A stretch of DNA of 64,000 nucleotides from Thiohalocapsa halophila (GCF_016583825.1 NZ_NRRV01000002.1:94651-158650); one strand, 5' to 3'. Shown: positions 26,102 to 35,376, counted from the stretch's first letter. A program made the numbers and translations. The notes: generated by a model from the sequence alone, not told the origin.

Positions 26102-26632
26102 CTAAAGATTCTGGCGCAGCCAGCGCCGCGCAAGCGTGATGAGCGCGCTCGCATCACAGTCTTGCCGCGGCGCATAGGCGCCGTCGGCGAGCACCCGCCC
26201 GGCGCCGGCGCTGAAGCCGCCGGCGCCGCCGGTGCGGTCCAGGAAGGCGAGCCAGTCGTCGCCGGTGAGCGCGGCCACCTCGCTCCGCGGGTAGCGGCTC
26301 AGCGCGGCCCGCTTCAGCAGCGCCGAGACGCTGCCGACCAGCGCCGGGCCGCAGTCGGCGCCGCGCAGGCGCTCGAGCTCGCCGATGATCCGCTCGCGCC
26401 GGCGCCGGCGCAGCAAAGCCTGCCGCAGGCGCCAGAGCGCGGGCAGGAGCGCCGCCAACAGCAGCACGCCCAATAGCCACCAGCCCGGCGCCGGCGGCCA
26501 GGCCGGCGGTGCACCCGGCTCGCGGATGTCGCGCAGATGGAGCTGCTCCGGCGTACCAAGGGCGGGGTGCGCCGGCGGCAGGGCCCCCGCCGCCGGCTGG
26601 CCGCCGCTTTGGTTGTCCGCGGGCGTGGTCAT
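26102..26632 (-). CDS. DUF4381 membrane protein of the Bat operon
   Basis: A 176-residue protein with the short N-terminal motif LHLRDIREPGAPPAWPPAPG, one membrane helix (WWLLGVLLLAALLPALWRLR), a basic patch (LLRRRRRERI) and a helical cytoplasmic domain with LKRAALSRYPRSEVAALTGD and DDWLAFLDRTGG. This is the signature of DUF4381, found between DUF58 and VWA genes in these operons. Its ATG overlaps the DUF58 stop codon (ATGA). Confidence 0.88.
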   Translation of the reverse strand: MTTPADNQSGGQPAAGALPPAHPALGTPEQLHLRDIREPGAPPAWPPAPGWWLLGVLLLAALLPALWRLRQALLRRRRRERIIGELERLRGADCGPALVGSVSALLKRAALSRYPRSEVAALTGDDWLAFLDRTGGAGGFSAGAGRVLADGAYAPRQDCDASALITLARRWLRQNL

Positions 26633-27618
26633 GCCGCCGACCCTCCCGCCGCCAGCGGGCCCCGCGGCGTACCGGCGCCGGGGCGCGCCCGCAGCAGCTC
26701 GGTGAGCACGGTCACCGGGTCCGCATCCGTCCGGCATGGCACCAGCGGCACGCCGTTGCTCTCCATGAGCCGAGTCACCGCCGCATGGTGGGCCTCGAAG
26801 TGGCTGCGCCAGCGCTTGCGCTCGCGGACATCTGCGGCGTCGAAGACGCCGCGCCTGCGCCCGTCGCTGATGCCGTAGCGCCCGGGCGGCGGCGGTGCCA
26901 GCTCCAGGGCGTCCAGCAGCTGAACGGCGAGCAGGTCGTTGTGGCGGGCGAGCTGGCCCAGGTGGCGGTTGGTGTCGGCGTCCATGCGGTAGAAGTCGGA
27001 GAGCAGGAACACCAGGCTGCCGGGCCGGGCGACGCGGCGCAGGCGCACCAGCGCGTCGCCCAGGCCGCCCGGCTCGGCGGGCGTCGCCTCCCCCACCGCG
27101 TGGAGGCGCCGCCGGGGGTCGCCCGCGTCCACCAGCGCCCGGATCAGGCGCATCTGCCCGCGGCGCCCGCCGCGGGGCGGCAGCTCGGTGTGGCCGCCGT
27201 TGAACAGCAGCGCGCCGACGCGGTCGCCGCGGCTGACGGCGGACCAGCCGATGAGCGCCGCCAGACGCGCCGCCTGCACCGACTTGAGCACGCCGCGGCT
27301 CGCGAAGAACATGCTCGGGCCGAAGTCCACCAACAGCACCACCGGGCGCTCGCGCTCCTCGTCGAAGATCTTCACATGCGGGTCGCCGGCGCGGGCGGTG
27401 ATCCGCCAGTCCATGTTGCGGATGTCGTCCCCCGGCTGGTAGTGCCGCGACTCGCGATAGTCCATGCCGCGGCCGCGAAAGCGCGAGCGGTGCGCACCCG
27501 CCAGCGCCGCACGCGACGTGGCCGCGCGCTTGAGCTTCAGGCGCTCGGCCCGCGCGCGCAGCCCGATCAGATCCTCGGCATCGACGCGAATGGCCGGGTT
27601 GTCGATGGGCACAGACAT
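26629..27618 (-). CDS. DUF58 protein of the Bat operon
   Basis: A 329-residue cytosolic protein with the DUF58 signature YRESRHYQPGDDIRNMDWRI followed by TARAGDPHVKIFDEERERPV and a VWA-like core (VVLLVDFGPSMFFASRGVLK) whose MIDAS residues are partly degenerate. It acts with the MoxR ATPase encoded upstream and the VWA proteins downstream. The reading frame is unbroken and the start MSVPIDNPAI is the only good candidate. Confidence 0.9.
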   Translation of the reverse strand: MSVPIDNPAIRVDAEDLIGLRARAERLKLKRAATSRAALAGAHRSRFRGRGMDYRESRHYQPGDDIRNMDWRITARAGDPHVKIFDEERERPVVLLVDFGPSMFFASRGVLKSVQAARLAALIGWSAVSRGDRVGALLFNGGHTELPPRGGRRGQMRLIRALVDAGDPRRRLHAVGEATPAEPGGLGDALVRLRRVARPGSLVFLLSDFYRMDADTNRHLGQLARHNDLLAVQLLDALELAPPPPGRYGISDGRRRGVFDAADVRERKRWRSHFEAHHAAVTRLMESNGVPLVPCRTDADPVTVLTELLRARPGAGTPRGPLAAGGSAA

Positions 27619-27727
27619 GGCTTAGCCGACGATCAATCCCGCGCCGGGCATGGATGCAGGGCGCCGCCATGCGCCAGGCCCCGCATACCGGATACCCGCA
27701 GGCGCCCCGCCCCGACGCAGCGCTCTG

Positions 27728-27769
27728 ACTTCAAACTTCACCCTTCAAACTTCCAACTTCCAACTTCAA
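27728..27769. repeat. Heptamer array B: six ACTTCAA-type units
   Basis: Six consecutive 7-bp units: ACTTCAA, ACTTCAC, CCTTCAA, ACTTCCA, ACTTCCA, ACTTCAA. The last contains the stop codon of the moxR gene (complement of 27766-27768), so the array abuts and ends that reading frame. It occupies the gap between moxR and the DUF58 gene. Only one arm is present. Base composition is far lower in GC than the surroundings. Confidence 0.85.
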
Positions 27770-28812
27770 ACCGCCGGCACCTGCCGGATCAGCTCGGCGA
27801 CGAAGGCGTCGGTGTCCACGCCCTCGGCCTCGGCGGCATAGCTGAGCAGCACGCGGTGGCGCAGCACGTCGTAGGCGACGGCGTGCACGTCCTCCGGCGT
27901 CACGTACTCCGCGCCGCGCAGCCAGGCATGGGCCCTTGCGCAGCGGTCCAGCGCGATGGTGGCCCGCGGGCTGGCGCCATAGTCCACCAGCCGCGCCAGG
28001 TCGGCGTCATAGGGGGCCGGATCACGGCTGGCGAGGACCAACTGGATCAGATATTCCTCCAGCTGCGCCGCCATGTGCAGATCCATGACCGCATCCCGGG
28101 CGGCATGGATCTGGGCGTGGCCGATCTGCGACGCCTCGTCGGTGTCCGGGCGGTGCAGGCGCCCGCGCGCCTCGGCCCGGGCGATATCCAGAATGCTGCG
28201 CTCCGAGGCCGGGTCGGGATAGTCCACCCGTACGTGCATCAGGAAACGATCCAGCTGCGCCTCGGGCAGTGGATAGGTCCCTTCCTGCTCGATGGGGTTC
28301 TGTGTGGCCATGACCAGAAAGGGCCAGGGCAGCTGGTAGGTGCGCCCGCCGACGGTGATCTGGCGCTCGCCCATGGCCTCCAGCAGCGCGGACTGCACCT
28401 TGGCCGGGGCGCGGTTGACCTCGTCGGCGAGCACCAGGTTGTGGAACAGCGGCCCCGGCTGGAAATGGAAGCTGCCGGTCTCGGCGCGGTAGACATCGGT
28501 GCCGGTGAGGTCGCCGGGCAGCAGGTCCGGCGTGAACTGCACGCGCTGGAAGTCGCCCTCGATGCGCGCGGCGAGCTCCTTCACCGCCGTGGTCTTGGCC
28601 AGCCCGGGGGCGCCTTCCACCAGCAGATGGCCGTCGGCCAAGAGCGCAATGAGCAGCCGCTCGATGAGGGCGTCCTGGCCGACGATGCGCCCGCGCAAAT
28701 CCGCCCGAAGCCGTGCGAAGGCGGCCTGATCCGGGCTTGACGCAGGATTGGCCGCCGGGCTCTCCTGCACCCTGGAAGCGCGCGCGGTCGTCTCTGGGCT
28801 TGGTTGGGACAT
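27766..28812 (-). CDS. MoxR-family AAA+ ATPase
   Basis: A 348-residue AAA+ ATPase that is thought to act as a chaperone for VWA-domain partners. Walker A is GAPGLAKT at 67-74, Walker B lies in LVLADEVNRAPAKVQSALLE, sensor 1 in FLVMATQNPIEQEGTYPLPE, and the C-terminal lid has GASPRATIALDRCARAHAWL. A good site (GGAGG) precedes the ATG. It heads the Bat-type operon; the next gene begins about 150 bases on, beyond heptamer array B. The stop codon is supplied by the array. Confidence 0.95.
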   Translation of the reverse strand: MSQPSPETTARASRVQESPAANPASSPDQAAFARLRADLRGRIVGQDALIERLLIALLADGHLLVEGAPGLAKTTAVKELAARIEGDFQRVQFTPDLLPGDLTGTDVYRAETGSFHFQPGPLFHNLVLADEVNRAPAKVQSALLEAMGERQITVGGRTYQLPWPFLVMATQNPIEQEGTYPLPEAQLDRFLMHVRVDYPDPASERSILDIARAEARGRLHRPDTDEASQIGHAQIHAARDAVMDLHMAAQLEEYLIQLVLASRDPAPYDADLARLVDYGASPRATIALDRCARAHAWLRGAEYVTPEDVHAVAYDVLRHRVLLSYAAEAEGVDTDAFVAELIRQVPAV

Positions 28813-29306
28813 GCAAGCGTTCCTCCACGGTGGTTGGCTCTGCGCACGCGCCGCAACGCAGCGCCGATGCTCTACAGGGTGCCATGGACGCCGTTAACCC
28901 TGGGCTGCCGCAGCGTTACGAGGCTGTAATCCGAGCACCAAGGCGGCTACCATCGGGGGATGTGCCCGAGCCTGCCCCCCAGCCTGCGCCTCAAGTCGGC
29001 CGCGTCAAGCCGACCCGGCAAAGCCCGCGCAGTCACAGGTGTCGACAGTGGCATCCGCCGCTCCGCCGCGGCGGTGCGAAGTCGCTGGGTCGGCCTCGCT
29101 CGTAGGCTCTGTTATGGGGTTGCAAGCGCCATCTACTACCTTTGTTCTGCGGCGGTACGCGAGACCGGTAGCAGCCGTCTCAATCCTGAACAACTTGGGC
29201 ACCAGCTGATGTCTCCCTCAAGCACCTGCCTCATCGCGCGGCGGTTCAGCGCAAGCCGAACGCCCAGCGCCCACACCGCATCGCGGCTGCGCAGGCGGGC
29301 TGCGCG
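28813..29306. other. Intergenic region between moxR and the haem oxygenase gene
   Basis: A divergent promoter region of almost 500 bases. The short frames present show no start signal, family resemblance or consistent codon use. It should hold promoters for the leftward Bat operon and the rightward haem oxygenase-phytochrome pair, but none is clear. No repeat or hairpin stands out. Confidence 0.4.
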
Positions 29307-30080
29307 ATGATGGCGATGGCGAGCGCACAGCGCGGCCGCCGGCCCCCGGCAAGCGGTGGGCGCCCGACACCCGGACTCATGCGCCAACTGCGCGAGCACA
29401 CCGCAGGCGTGCATGCCGCCACCGAGGCCCTGCCGCTGATGCAGACCGTGCTCAGCCCGCGGCCCAGCCCTGCCGGCTATCGGCGCTATCTGCTGACGCT
29501 GCACGGCGTCTACACGGCCGTGGAGCCCGCCCTCTACGCGGCCGTACCGGCAGCGCTGGTCGCCGAGCTTGGCATCGCACCCAAGCTGCCGGCACTGCAA
29601 CAGGACCTACAAGCCCTCCCGCCGACGACGCCGACAGCCGCGCGCGGCCCGCCGGCCGCCGGGCCGCTGGCAGCCGAGGGCCTGCGCACTCGGGTAGACC
29701 GGCTCTTGGCCGCCGCTGGGGCGCAGCGCACGGCGACGGCTCTGGGCGGGCTCTACGTGCTCGAGGGCGCCACCCTGGGCGGGCAGGTCATCGCCCGACG
29801 CTTGCGCAGCAATTGGCCCGGCGCCGCGCCCGGCAGCGGGTGGGGTACCGGTCAGGAGCTCGCACAAGCCGAGCAGGTGTCGCAGGCACCGGCGCCGGCC
29901 CCGCTGCCCACGGCATTCCTGGAGTTTCGCAGTTATCAGGGCACCGGTGACTGGCGGCGCTTCGGGGTTGCACTAGAGGCCTGGGCGGCGCAGGCACCCG
30001 GCAGCGAGCCCGCCGTGCTGGACGGCGCGCTGCGCATCTTCGGGGCCATGCACGCCGCCTTCGCGGAGGCGGGCGGCTAG
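29307..30080 (+). CDS. Biliverdin-producing haem oxygenase (BphO type)
   Basis: Opens haem to biliverdin, the chromophore of bacteriophytochromes. The 257-residue protein has LREHTAGVHAATEALPLMQT with the proximal haem ligand (His36 from the listed start) and the distal-helix motif GGLYVLEGATLGGQVIARRL. A central Pro/Ala-rich insert (LPPTTPTAARGPPAAGPLAA) is unusual. Several ATGs (29307, 29310, 29316, 29379) could be the start and none has a good ribosome-binding site; 29379 gives 233 residues, nearer the family norm. The phytochrome gene follows by about 100 bases. Confidence 0.85.
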   Translation: MMAMASAQRGRRPPASGGRPTPGLMRQLREHTAGVHAATEALPLMQTVLSPRPSPAGYRRYLLTLHGVYTAVEPALYAAVPAALVAELGIAPKLPALQQDLQALPPTTPTAARGPPAAGPLAAEGLRTRVDRLLAAAGAQRTATALGGLYVLEGATLGGQVIARRLRSNWPGAAPGSGWGTGQELAQAEQVSQAPAPAPLPTAFLEFRSYQGTGDWRRFGVALEAWAAQAPGSEPAVLDGALRIFGAMHAAFAEAGG

Positions 30081-30185
30081 GCAGGCGGCCTGCGCCGGCG
30101 GGCGCAGCTCGGGCTTGCCACCCACCCAGTGCGCCTGCACTTGGCGGCAGACACGCCAACACCACCAAATCCAAGCCGAACGCGG

Positions 30186-31769
30186 ATGACCGATCTGGAC
30201 CCTGGCTTCATCGAAGAATGTGAGCGCGAGGCCCTGCACCGCATTGGGGCCATCCAGCCCTATGGCGCGCTGCTGGGCGGGCGCATCGGTGACCCCAGCA
30301 TTCGCTGCGCCAGTACGCACTTGGAGGCCTGGCTCGGGGTGCCGGCCGAGCGTGCCCTCGGCCAATCCCTGCGGGGACTCTTGCAACAGGCAGGCGTCGC
30401 CTACGGCGAGCCGGCGGTGCGGCCCGAGCAGATGGCGACACTGGAGCAGGCGCTCGCCAGTACGCCGCAGTCGCGCAATGGACACGCCGAGAAGCTCGTG
30501 CTGGCGGACCTGAGCACTGGTCCGCACGGCCCCCTGGACGCGATCGTCTCGCGCACCGCCGAGAGCTGGCTGCTGGAGCTGGAGCGGGCACTACCGAGCG
30601 AGCAACAGCAGCACGCCCTGCGGCCGGTGCCCCACGCCCTCTACCGCATGCCCCATACGGCGCGGGAGTGGGACGCCCATTGCCGGCTCCTGGCGGAGGA
30701 AATGCAGCGCTTGAGCGGCTTCGGGCGGGTCATGGTCTATCGCTTCCTGCCGGACGGCTGCGGCGAGGTCATCGCCGAGGCAGCCGAGCCTGGCCTTGCC
30801 CCCTACCTCGGGCTGCGCTACCCGGCCTCCGACATCCCGCAGATCGCCCGGGACCTCTACCTCGCCAACCGACACCGCCAGATCCCGGACGTGGACGCCG
30901 AGCCGGTGCCCATCGTCGCCCTTGCCGGCTTCGAGTCTGATCTGACCTTGTCGGACCTGCGCGCCGTCTCGCCCGTGCACATCGAATACCTCCACAACAT
31001 GGAGGTGACGGCGTCCCTGTCCTTCTCGGTGGTGCTGAGCGGGGCGCTCTGGGGTCTGATCGCCTGCCATCATCACGAGCCCCGTGCGGTGCCGCTGCAG
31101 ATGCGCGAGCGCTGCGCCGATCTGGTGCAGGTCTTCGCCCTCGGCGTGTCCGGCTATCAGACCAACCGCCGGCTCGCCGCCGTCGGCGACAGCGACCGGG
31201 ACATCGCGCGGCTGGCGGCGGACATCGCCGCCTTCGAGACCGGCGCCGACCGCGACTTCCATGTCGCCGATGCGCTGCTCAAGCTGGTGCAGGCCGACGG
31301 CGCCGTGCTCGCGGATACCAAGGGCGGCGAGCTCGCCACCTACGGCCGCACCCCGGCACCGGCGCAGCTGCAGGCGCTGCTGGCCTGGCTGGCGCGCGAG
31401 CACCCGGAGCCCGTGTTCGCCACCGACGCGCTGCCCGCTGTCTATCCGCCGGCGGCGGCCTATCAGCGCGAGGCCAGCGGTCTGCTGGCGGTACGCGTGG
31501 GAGCCTATCGCGACGAGGAGCGACTGGAGCGCCGTTTCCTGTGGTTTCGCCCCGAGCAACCGCAGACGGTGTACTGGGCCGGTGATCCGCGCAAGAGCAC
31601 GCTCTTCAACAGCCAGAGCACCACGCGCTCGCCCCGCAGCTCCTTCGCCGCTTGGCTGGAGACCAAGACCGGACACGCCGAGCCCTGGAGCGACACGGTG
31701 CTGCTGAGCGCCAAAAAATTCCGCAGCCTGCTGCTGCGCCAGGTGAACGCGGACCTGCTGCGGGAGTGA
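30186..31769 (+). CDS. Bacteriophytochrome photosensory module (PAS-GAF-PHY) without output domain
   Basis: A red/far-red light sensor of 527 residues. The PAS domain carries Cys12 (ECEREALHRIGAIQPYG), the expected biliverdin-binding Cys. The GAF domain has YPASDIPQIARDLY (PASDIP at 213-218) and His265 in SPVHIEYLHNM. The PHY domain has FLWFRPEQPQTVYWAGDPRK and the tongue motif SPRSSF at 482-487. The protein ends in the signalling helix (AKKFRSLLLRQVNADLLRE) just where a histidine kinase or GGDEF domain normally starts. The stop is clean, and no kinase sequence follows in another frame. It either works through a separate partner or dimerises to regulate one. Confidence 0.93.
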   Translation: MTDLDPGFIEECEREALHRIGAIQPYGALLGGRIGDPSIRCASTHLEAWLGVPAERALGQSLRGLLQQAGVAYGEPAVRPEQMATLEQALASTPQSRNGHAEKLVLADLSTGPHGPLDAIVSRTAESWLLELERALPSEQQQHALRPVPHALYRMPHTAREWDAHCRLLAEEMQRLSGFGRVMVYRFLPDGCGEVIAEAAEPGLAPYLGLRYPASDIPQIARDLYLANRHRQIPDVDAEPVPIVALAGFESDLTLSDLRAVSPVHIEYLHNMEVTASLSFSVVLSGALWGLIACHHHEPRAVPLQMRERCADLVQVFALGVSGYQTNRRLAAVGDSDRDIARLAADIAAFETGADRDFHVADALLKLVQADGAVLADTKGGELATYGRTPAPAQLQALLAWLAREHPEPVFATDALPAVYPPAAAYQREASGLLAVRVGAYRDEERLERRFLWFRPEQPQTVYWAGDPRKSTLFNSQSTTRSPRSSFAAWLETKTGHAEPWSDTVLLSAKKFRSLLLRQVNADLLRE

Positions 31770-31893
31770 GCGCACAGGCCAGACGCGCGATCGTCGGCGC
31801 CGCACGCGCCGCCGCGCCGCCGCTGCGCCGCGCCCCGGCACTCGCGCCTATGGCGACCCCGCCCGCAGCGGGCCGCACCCTCATGGCCAGCCC

Positions 31894-32661
31894 GTGACCA
31901 AGCGCAGGCGCGACATGGGCTCATCGCGCAAGCGACGCCGCGGACTCACGGCCGTCGCCAGGGCCGTCGGTATGGCACTCGGCGTGCTCGCCCTCGCGTC
32001 CGTGCTGCTGGTGTGCCTGCTGCGCTGGATCGACCCGCCGACATCGGCCTTCATGGTGCGCCACTGGGTCGGCGCCACCTGGTCCGGTGCGCCCAAGCCC
32101 CGCCTCTACCACGAGTGGGTGGCCGCCGACGCCATCCCGCCGGCGATGGCCCTAGCGGCCGTGGCCGCCGAAGACCAGCGCTTTCCCGAGCATGTCGGCT
32201 TCGATCTGGTGCAGCTGCGCCAAGCCTGGGCGGACTACCGGGCCGGCGGGCGCCTGCGCGGGGCCAGCACCATCAGCCAGCAGACGGCGAAGAACCTGTT
32301 TCTATGGCCGGGGCGGGACCCGCTGCGCAAGGCCCTGGAGGCCTGGATGACGCTGCTGATGGAGGCGCTGTGGCCGAAAGAGCGCGTCCTGGAGATCTAT
32401 CTCAATGTCGCCCAGTTCGGCCCGGACACCTTCGGCGTCGGCGCGGCGTCCTGGCGCTTCTTCGACCGCCCGGCGGTGGCCTTGAGCAGCTCACAGGCGG
32501 CCCGCCTCGCCGCCGTCCTGCCGAACCCGGACGGCTACCGCGTGGAGGCGCCGTCGGCGCATGTGCAGCGCCGGGTGCGCTGGATCCGCCGGCAGATGCG
32601 CCAACTGGGCGGCGCCGGCTACCTGGACGGCGTCTGGCCTGCGGCGACCGGCACGCATTGA
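31894..32661 (+). CDS. mtgA: Monofunctional peptidoglycan transglycosylase
   Basis: Polymerises lipid II into glycan strands at the outer face of the inner membrane. The 255-residue protein has a basic N-terminus, one membrane helix (MALGVLALASVLLVCLLRWI) and a GT51 domain: AAVAAEDQRFPEHVGFDLVQ with catalytic Glu93, GASTISQQTAKNLFLWPGR, and KERVLEIYLNVAQFGPDTFG. The GTG at 31894 is the first start; an ATG seven codons later is an alternative. It converges on recG with three bases between the stops. Confidence 0.94.
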   Translation: MTKRRRDMGSSRKRRRGLTAVARAVGMALGVLALASVLLVCLLRWIDPPTSAFMVRHWVGATWSGAPKPRLYHEWVAADAIPPAMALAAVAAEDQRFPEHVGFDLVQLRQAWADYRAGGRLRGASTISQQTAKNLFLWPGRDPLRKALEAWMTLLMEALWPKERVLEIYLNVAQFGPDTFGVGAASWRFFDRPAVALSSSQAARLAAVLPNPDGYRVEAPSAHVQRRVRWIRRQMRQLGGAGYLDGVWPAATGTH

Positions 32662-32664
32662 CAT

Positions 32665-34851
32665 TCAAACATGCCCGTAATCCTCCCGGTGGCCCAGCCA
32701 GCGGTGGATCAGCGCCGTCACCCGCTCGCCGCCGCCGGGCGCATCATCCGCCAGCAGCCGGTCGGCGCCCTGCTGGGCGGCGCGCACCAGGTCCTTGTCC
32801 CGCAGTGGATCGGCGAGCCGGAAGGCCGCCGTACCCGCCTGGCGGGTGCCGAGCACCTCGCCGGCCCCGCGCATGCGAAGATCCGCGTCGGCGATGGCGA
32901 AGCCGCTGGTCTCGCGGCGCAGGATGTCCAGGCGCTCGCGGGCGGCGGCCGTCAGCGGGGCGTGGTAGAGCAATAGACAAAAGCTCGCCACCTCGCCGCG
33001 GCCGACGCGCCCGCGCAGCTGGTGCAGCTGCGCCAGCCCCAGGCGCTCCGGGTTCTCGATGATCATCAAGCTCGCGTTGGGCACGTCCACGCCCACCTCG
33101 ATGACGGTGGTGGCCACCAGCAGGTCCAGCTCCCCGGCGGCGAAGGCGGCCATGACGGGCTCGCGCTCGCCGGCCTTGACCCGCCCGTGCACCAGGCCGA
33201 TGCGCAGGCCCTGGAGGCGCTCGCGCAGGTCCGCCGCGGCGTCCTCGGCGGCCTGGGCTTGCAGGGCCTCGGACTCCTCCACCAGGGTGCAGACCCAGTA
33301 GGCCTGGCGGCCGGCGGCACAGGCGCGCTGCACCCGCGCGATGACCTCGTCCCGGCGGCTGTCCGGCACCGCGACAGTGGTGACGGGCGTGCGCCCCGGC
33401 GGCAGCGCGTCGATGACGGACAGGTCCAGGTCGGCATAGACCGCCATGGCCAGGGAGCGCGGGATGGGCGTGGCGGTCATGATGAGCTGGTGCGGCAGCC
33501 GGCCGTCGTCGGAGCCCTTCTCCCGCAGGGCCATGCGCTGGTGCACGCCGAAGCGGTGCTGCTCGTCGATGATCACCAGCCCCAGCGCCGCGAAGGCCAC
33601 GTCCTGCTGAAAGAGCGCATGGGTGCCGACGATGACCCGGGACTCGCCGGCGGCAATGCCCGCCAGCACCGCCGCGCGCTCGGCGCCTTTGTGCCGACCG
33701 GAGAGCCAAGCGACCGTCAGGCCGAGGGGCTCGAGCCAGCCCGACAGGCTCTTGCGATGCTGCTCGGCAAGCAGCTCGGTGGGCGCCATCAGCGCCACCT
33801 GCCGCCCGCATTCCACCACCTGCACGGCCGCCAGGGCGGCCACCACGGTCTTGCCGGAGCCGACGTCCCCCTGCAGCAGCCGCATCATGGGCTGGGTGCC
33901 GGCGAGGTCGCGCTGGATCTCATCCACCACCCGGCGCTGGGCATCGGTGAGCGCGAAGGGCAGCGTCTCCAGTAAGCGCCGGCGCAGATCACCGTCGCCG
34001 GGCAGCGCCGCCGCCGCCAGGTGCCGGCGCTCCGCGCGCAGCCGGCGCAGGGCGAGCTGGTGGGCGAGCATCTCGTCGAAGGCCAGGCGCAGGCAGGCCG
34101 GATGGCTGCGCTCCACCAGCGCCTGCACCGGCGCATCCGCCGGCGGGCGGTGCACGGTCTGGATGGCCTGGTGCAGCGCCGGCAGGCCCAGGGGCTCGGC
34201 GATGGCCGCCGGCACCAGGTCGGCCAGCGCCTGCGGGTGGGCGGCGAGCAGCGCCAGTGCCTGGTCCGTCAGACCGCGCCAGGTGATCTGCTGCATGCCC
34301 TCGGTGGAGGGGTAGATGGGGGTGAGCGGCGCGTCCACCGCGGCGCCGTTACCGACGGCGCCGGGGGCGTCGTCGACACGGTACTGCACCTCCGGGTGCA
34401 CCATCTCCAGCGCCTGCGGCCCCTGGCGCACCTCGCCGAAGCAGCGCAGGCGCTTGCCGATGCCCATGCCTTCCATCTGTGCACGGGAGAAATGAAAGAA
34501 GCGCAGCATCAGACCGCCGCCGGCGTCGTCGCGCAGCCAGACCTTGAGCGAGCGGCGCCGGCCGTGGGCGATCTGGGCATCGGCCACCACGCCCTCCACC
34601 AGGGCCTCGTCGCCGTCGCGCAGCTCGGTCAGCGCGCGCAGCCGGGAGCGGTCCTGGTAACGCGCCGGCAGGTGGAACAACAAAGCCGCCACCGTCTGGA
34701 TGCCGAGCTTGCGCAGGCGCTCGGCCAGCTTGGGTCCGACCCGCTTGAGCCCGGTGACGGGGATCTGGTCCAATCCCTGCGAGGCATCGACCGCCGGCGT
34801 GTCGGCGGCGGTGCGGGCAGTCGAGTCACGGTGGGACGGAGGCGCGGCCAT
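32665..34851 (-). CDS. recG: ATP-dependent DNA helicase RecG
   Basis: Remodels stalled forks and branched recombination intermediates. The 728-residue protein has the N-terminal wedge domain (IPVTGLKRVGPKLAERLRKL and LLFHLPARYQDRSRL), Walker A GDVGSGKTVVAALAA, DEQH in LVIIDEQHRFGVHQRMALRE, TATPIPRSLAMAVYADLDLS and the C-terminal QLHQLRGRVGRGEVASFCLL. The start codon overlaps that of the divergent yjbQ gene by two bases; no better start exists downstream, but the site has no visible Shine-Dalgarno sequence. Confidence 0.95.
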   Translation of the reverse strand: MAAPPSHRDSTARTAADTPAVDASQGLDQIPVTGLKRVGPKLAERLRKLGIQTVAALLFHLPARYQDRSRLRALTELRDGDEALVEGVVADAQIAHGRRRSLKVWLRDDAGGGLMLRFFHFSRAQMEGMGIGKRLRCFGEVRQGPQALEMVHPEVQYRVDDAPGAVGNGAAVDAPLTPIYPSTEGMQQITWRGLTDQALALLAAHPQALADLVPAAIAEPLGLPALHQAIQTVHRPPADAPVQALVERSHPACLRLAFDEMLAHQLALRRLRAERRHLAAAALPGDGDLRRRLLETLPFALTDAQRRVVDEIQRDLAGTQPMMRLLQGDVGSGKTVVAALAAVQVVECGRQVALMAPTELLAEQHRKSLSGWLEPLGLTVAWLSGRHKGAERAAVLAGIAAGESRVIVGTHALFQQDVAFAALGLVIIDEQHRFGVHQRMALREKGSDDGRLPHQLIMTATPIPRSLAMAVYADLDLSVIDALPPGRTPVTTVAVPDSRRDEVIARVQRACAAGRQAYWVCTLVEESEALQAQAAEDAAADLRERLQGLRIGLVHGRVKAGEREPVMAAFAAGELDLLVATTVIEVGVDVPNASLMIIENPERLGLAQLHQLRGRVGRGEVASFCLLLYHAPLTAAARERLDILRRETSGFAIADADLRMRGAGEVLGTRQAGTAAFRLADPLRDKDLVRAAQQGADRLLADDAPGGGERVTALIHRWLGHREDYGHV

Positions 34852-35272
34852 GCAGACGAGTCAACAGCGTTTCGAGGTGGCCACGCGCGGGCGCGGCACC
34901 ACCAACATCACCGCCCAGGTGCAGGAGGCGGTGCGGGACAGCGAGATCCGTACCGGACTCTGTCACGTCTTCGTGCAGCACACCAGTGCGTCGCTGATCC
35001 TGTGCGAGAACGCCGACCCGACGGTGCGCCGGGACCTGGAGGCGTTTCTCGGCCGGCTGGTGCCGGACGGCGATGCGCTGTTCCGCCACACGGCCGAGGG
35101 CGCCGATGACATGCCGGCCCATGTGCGGTCCATTCTCACCAACATGGACCTCACCCTGCCGGTGGCGGACGGGCGCTGTGCGCTCGGCACCTGGCAGGGG
35201 GTGTTCCTGTACGAGCACCGCACCGACGCCCAGCGCCGGCAGGTGGTGGTAACGGTGCAGGGCAAGACCTGA
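34850..35272 (+). CDS. YjbQ-family protein (UPF0047)
   Basis: A 140-residue member of the YjbQ family, whose E. coli member has weak thiamine phosphate synthase activity; the true role is uncertain. Signature regions are GLCHVFVQHTSASLILCENA, HTAEGADDMPAHVRSILTNM, and GTWQGVFLYEHRT. GGAGG lies eight bases before the ATG, so the start is well supported even though it overlaps the recG start on the other strand. Its promoter must lie inside recG. Confidence 0.9.
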   Translation: MQTSQQRFEVATRGRGTTNITAQVQEAVRDSEIRTGLCHVFVQHTSASLILCENADPTVRRDLEAFLGRLVPDGDALFRHTAEGADDMPAHVRSILTNMDLTLPVADGRCALGTWQGVFLYEHRTDAQRRQVVVTVQGKT

Positions 35273-35376
35273 CACGCCGGCGCGCGATGTCGCGCCGACA
35301 CGTCGGCCCGACACGCCGCCCCATGACGCTGCCCCGACACCCCGAAAAGCCCTCTGAGCCCCGCCTCGGGCGCGGC

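Noticed and set aside
26509..28740. A 743-residue plus-strand frame
   Set aside because: It is antisense to DUF58 and MoxR, which carry clear motifs.
28960..29310. Possible small gene upstream of the haem oxygenase
   Set aside because: The frame is Arg/Ser/Pro-rich with no ribosome-binding site and no resemblance to a folded protein.
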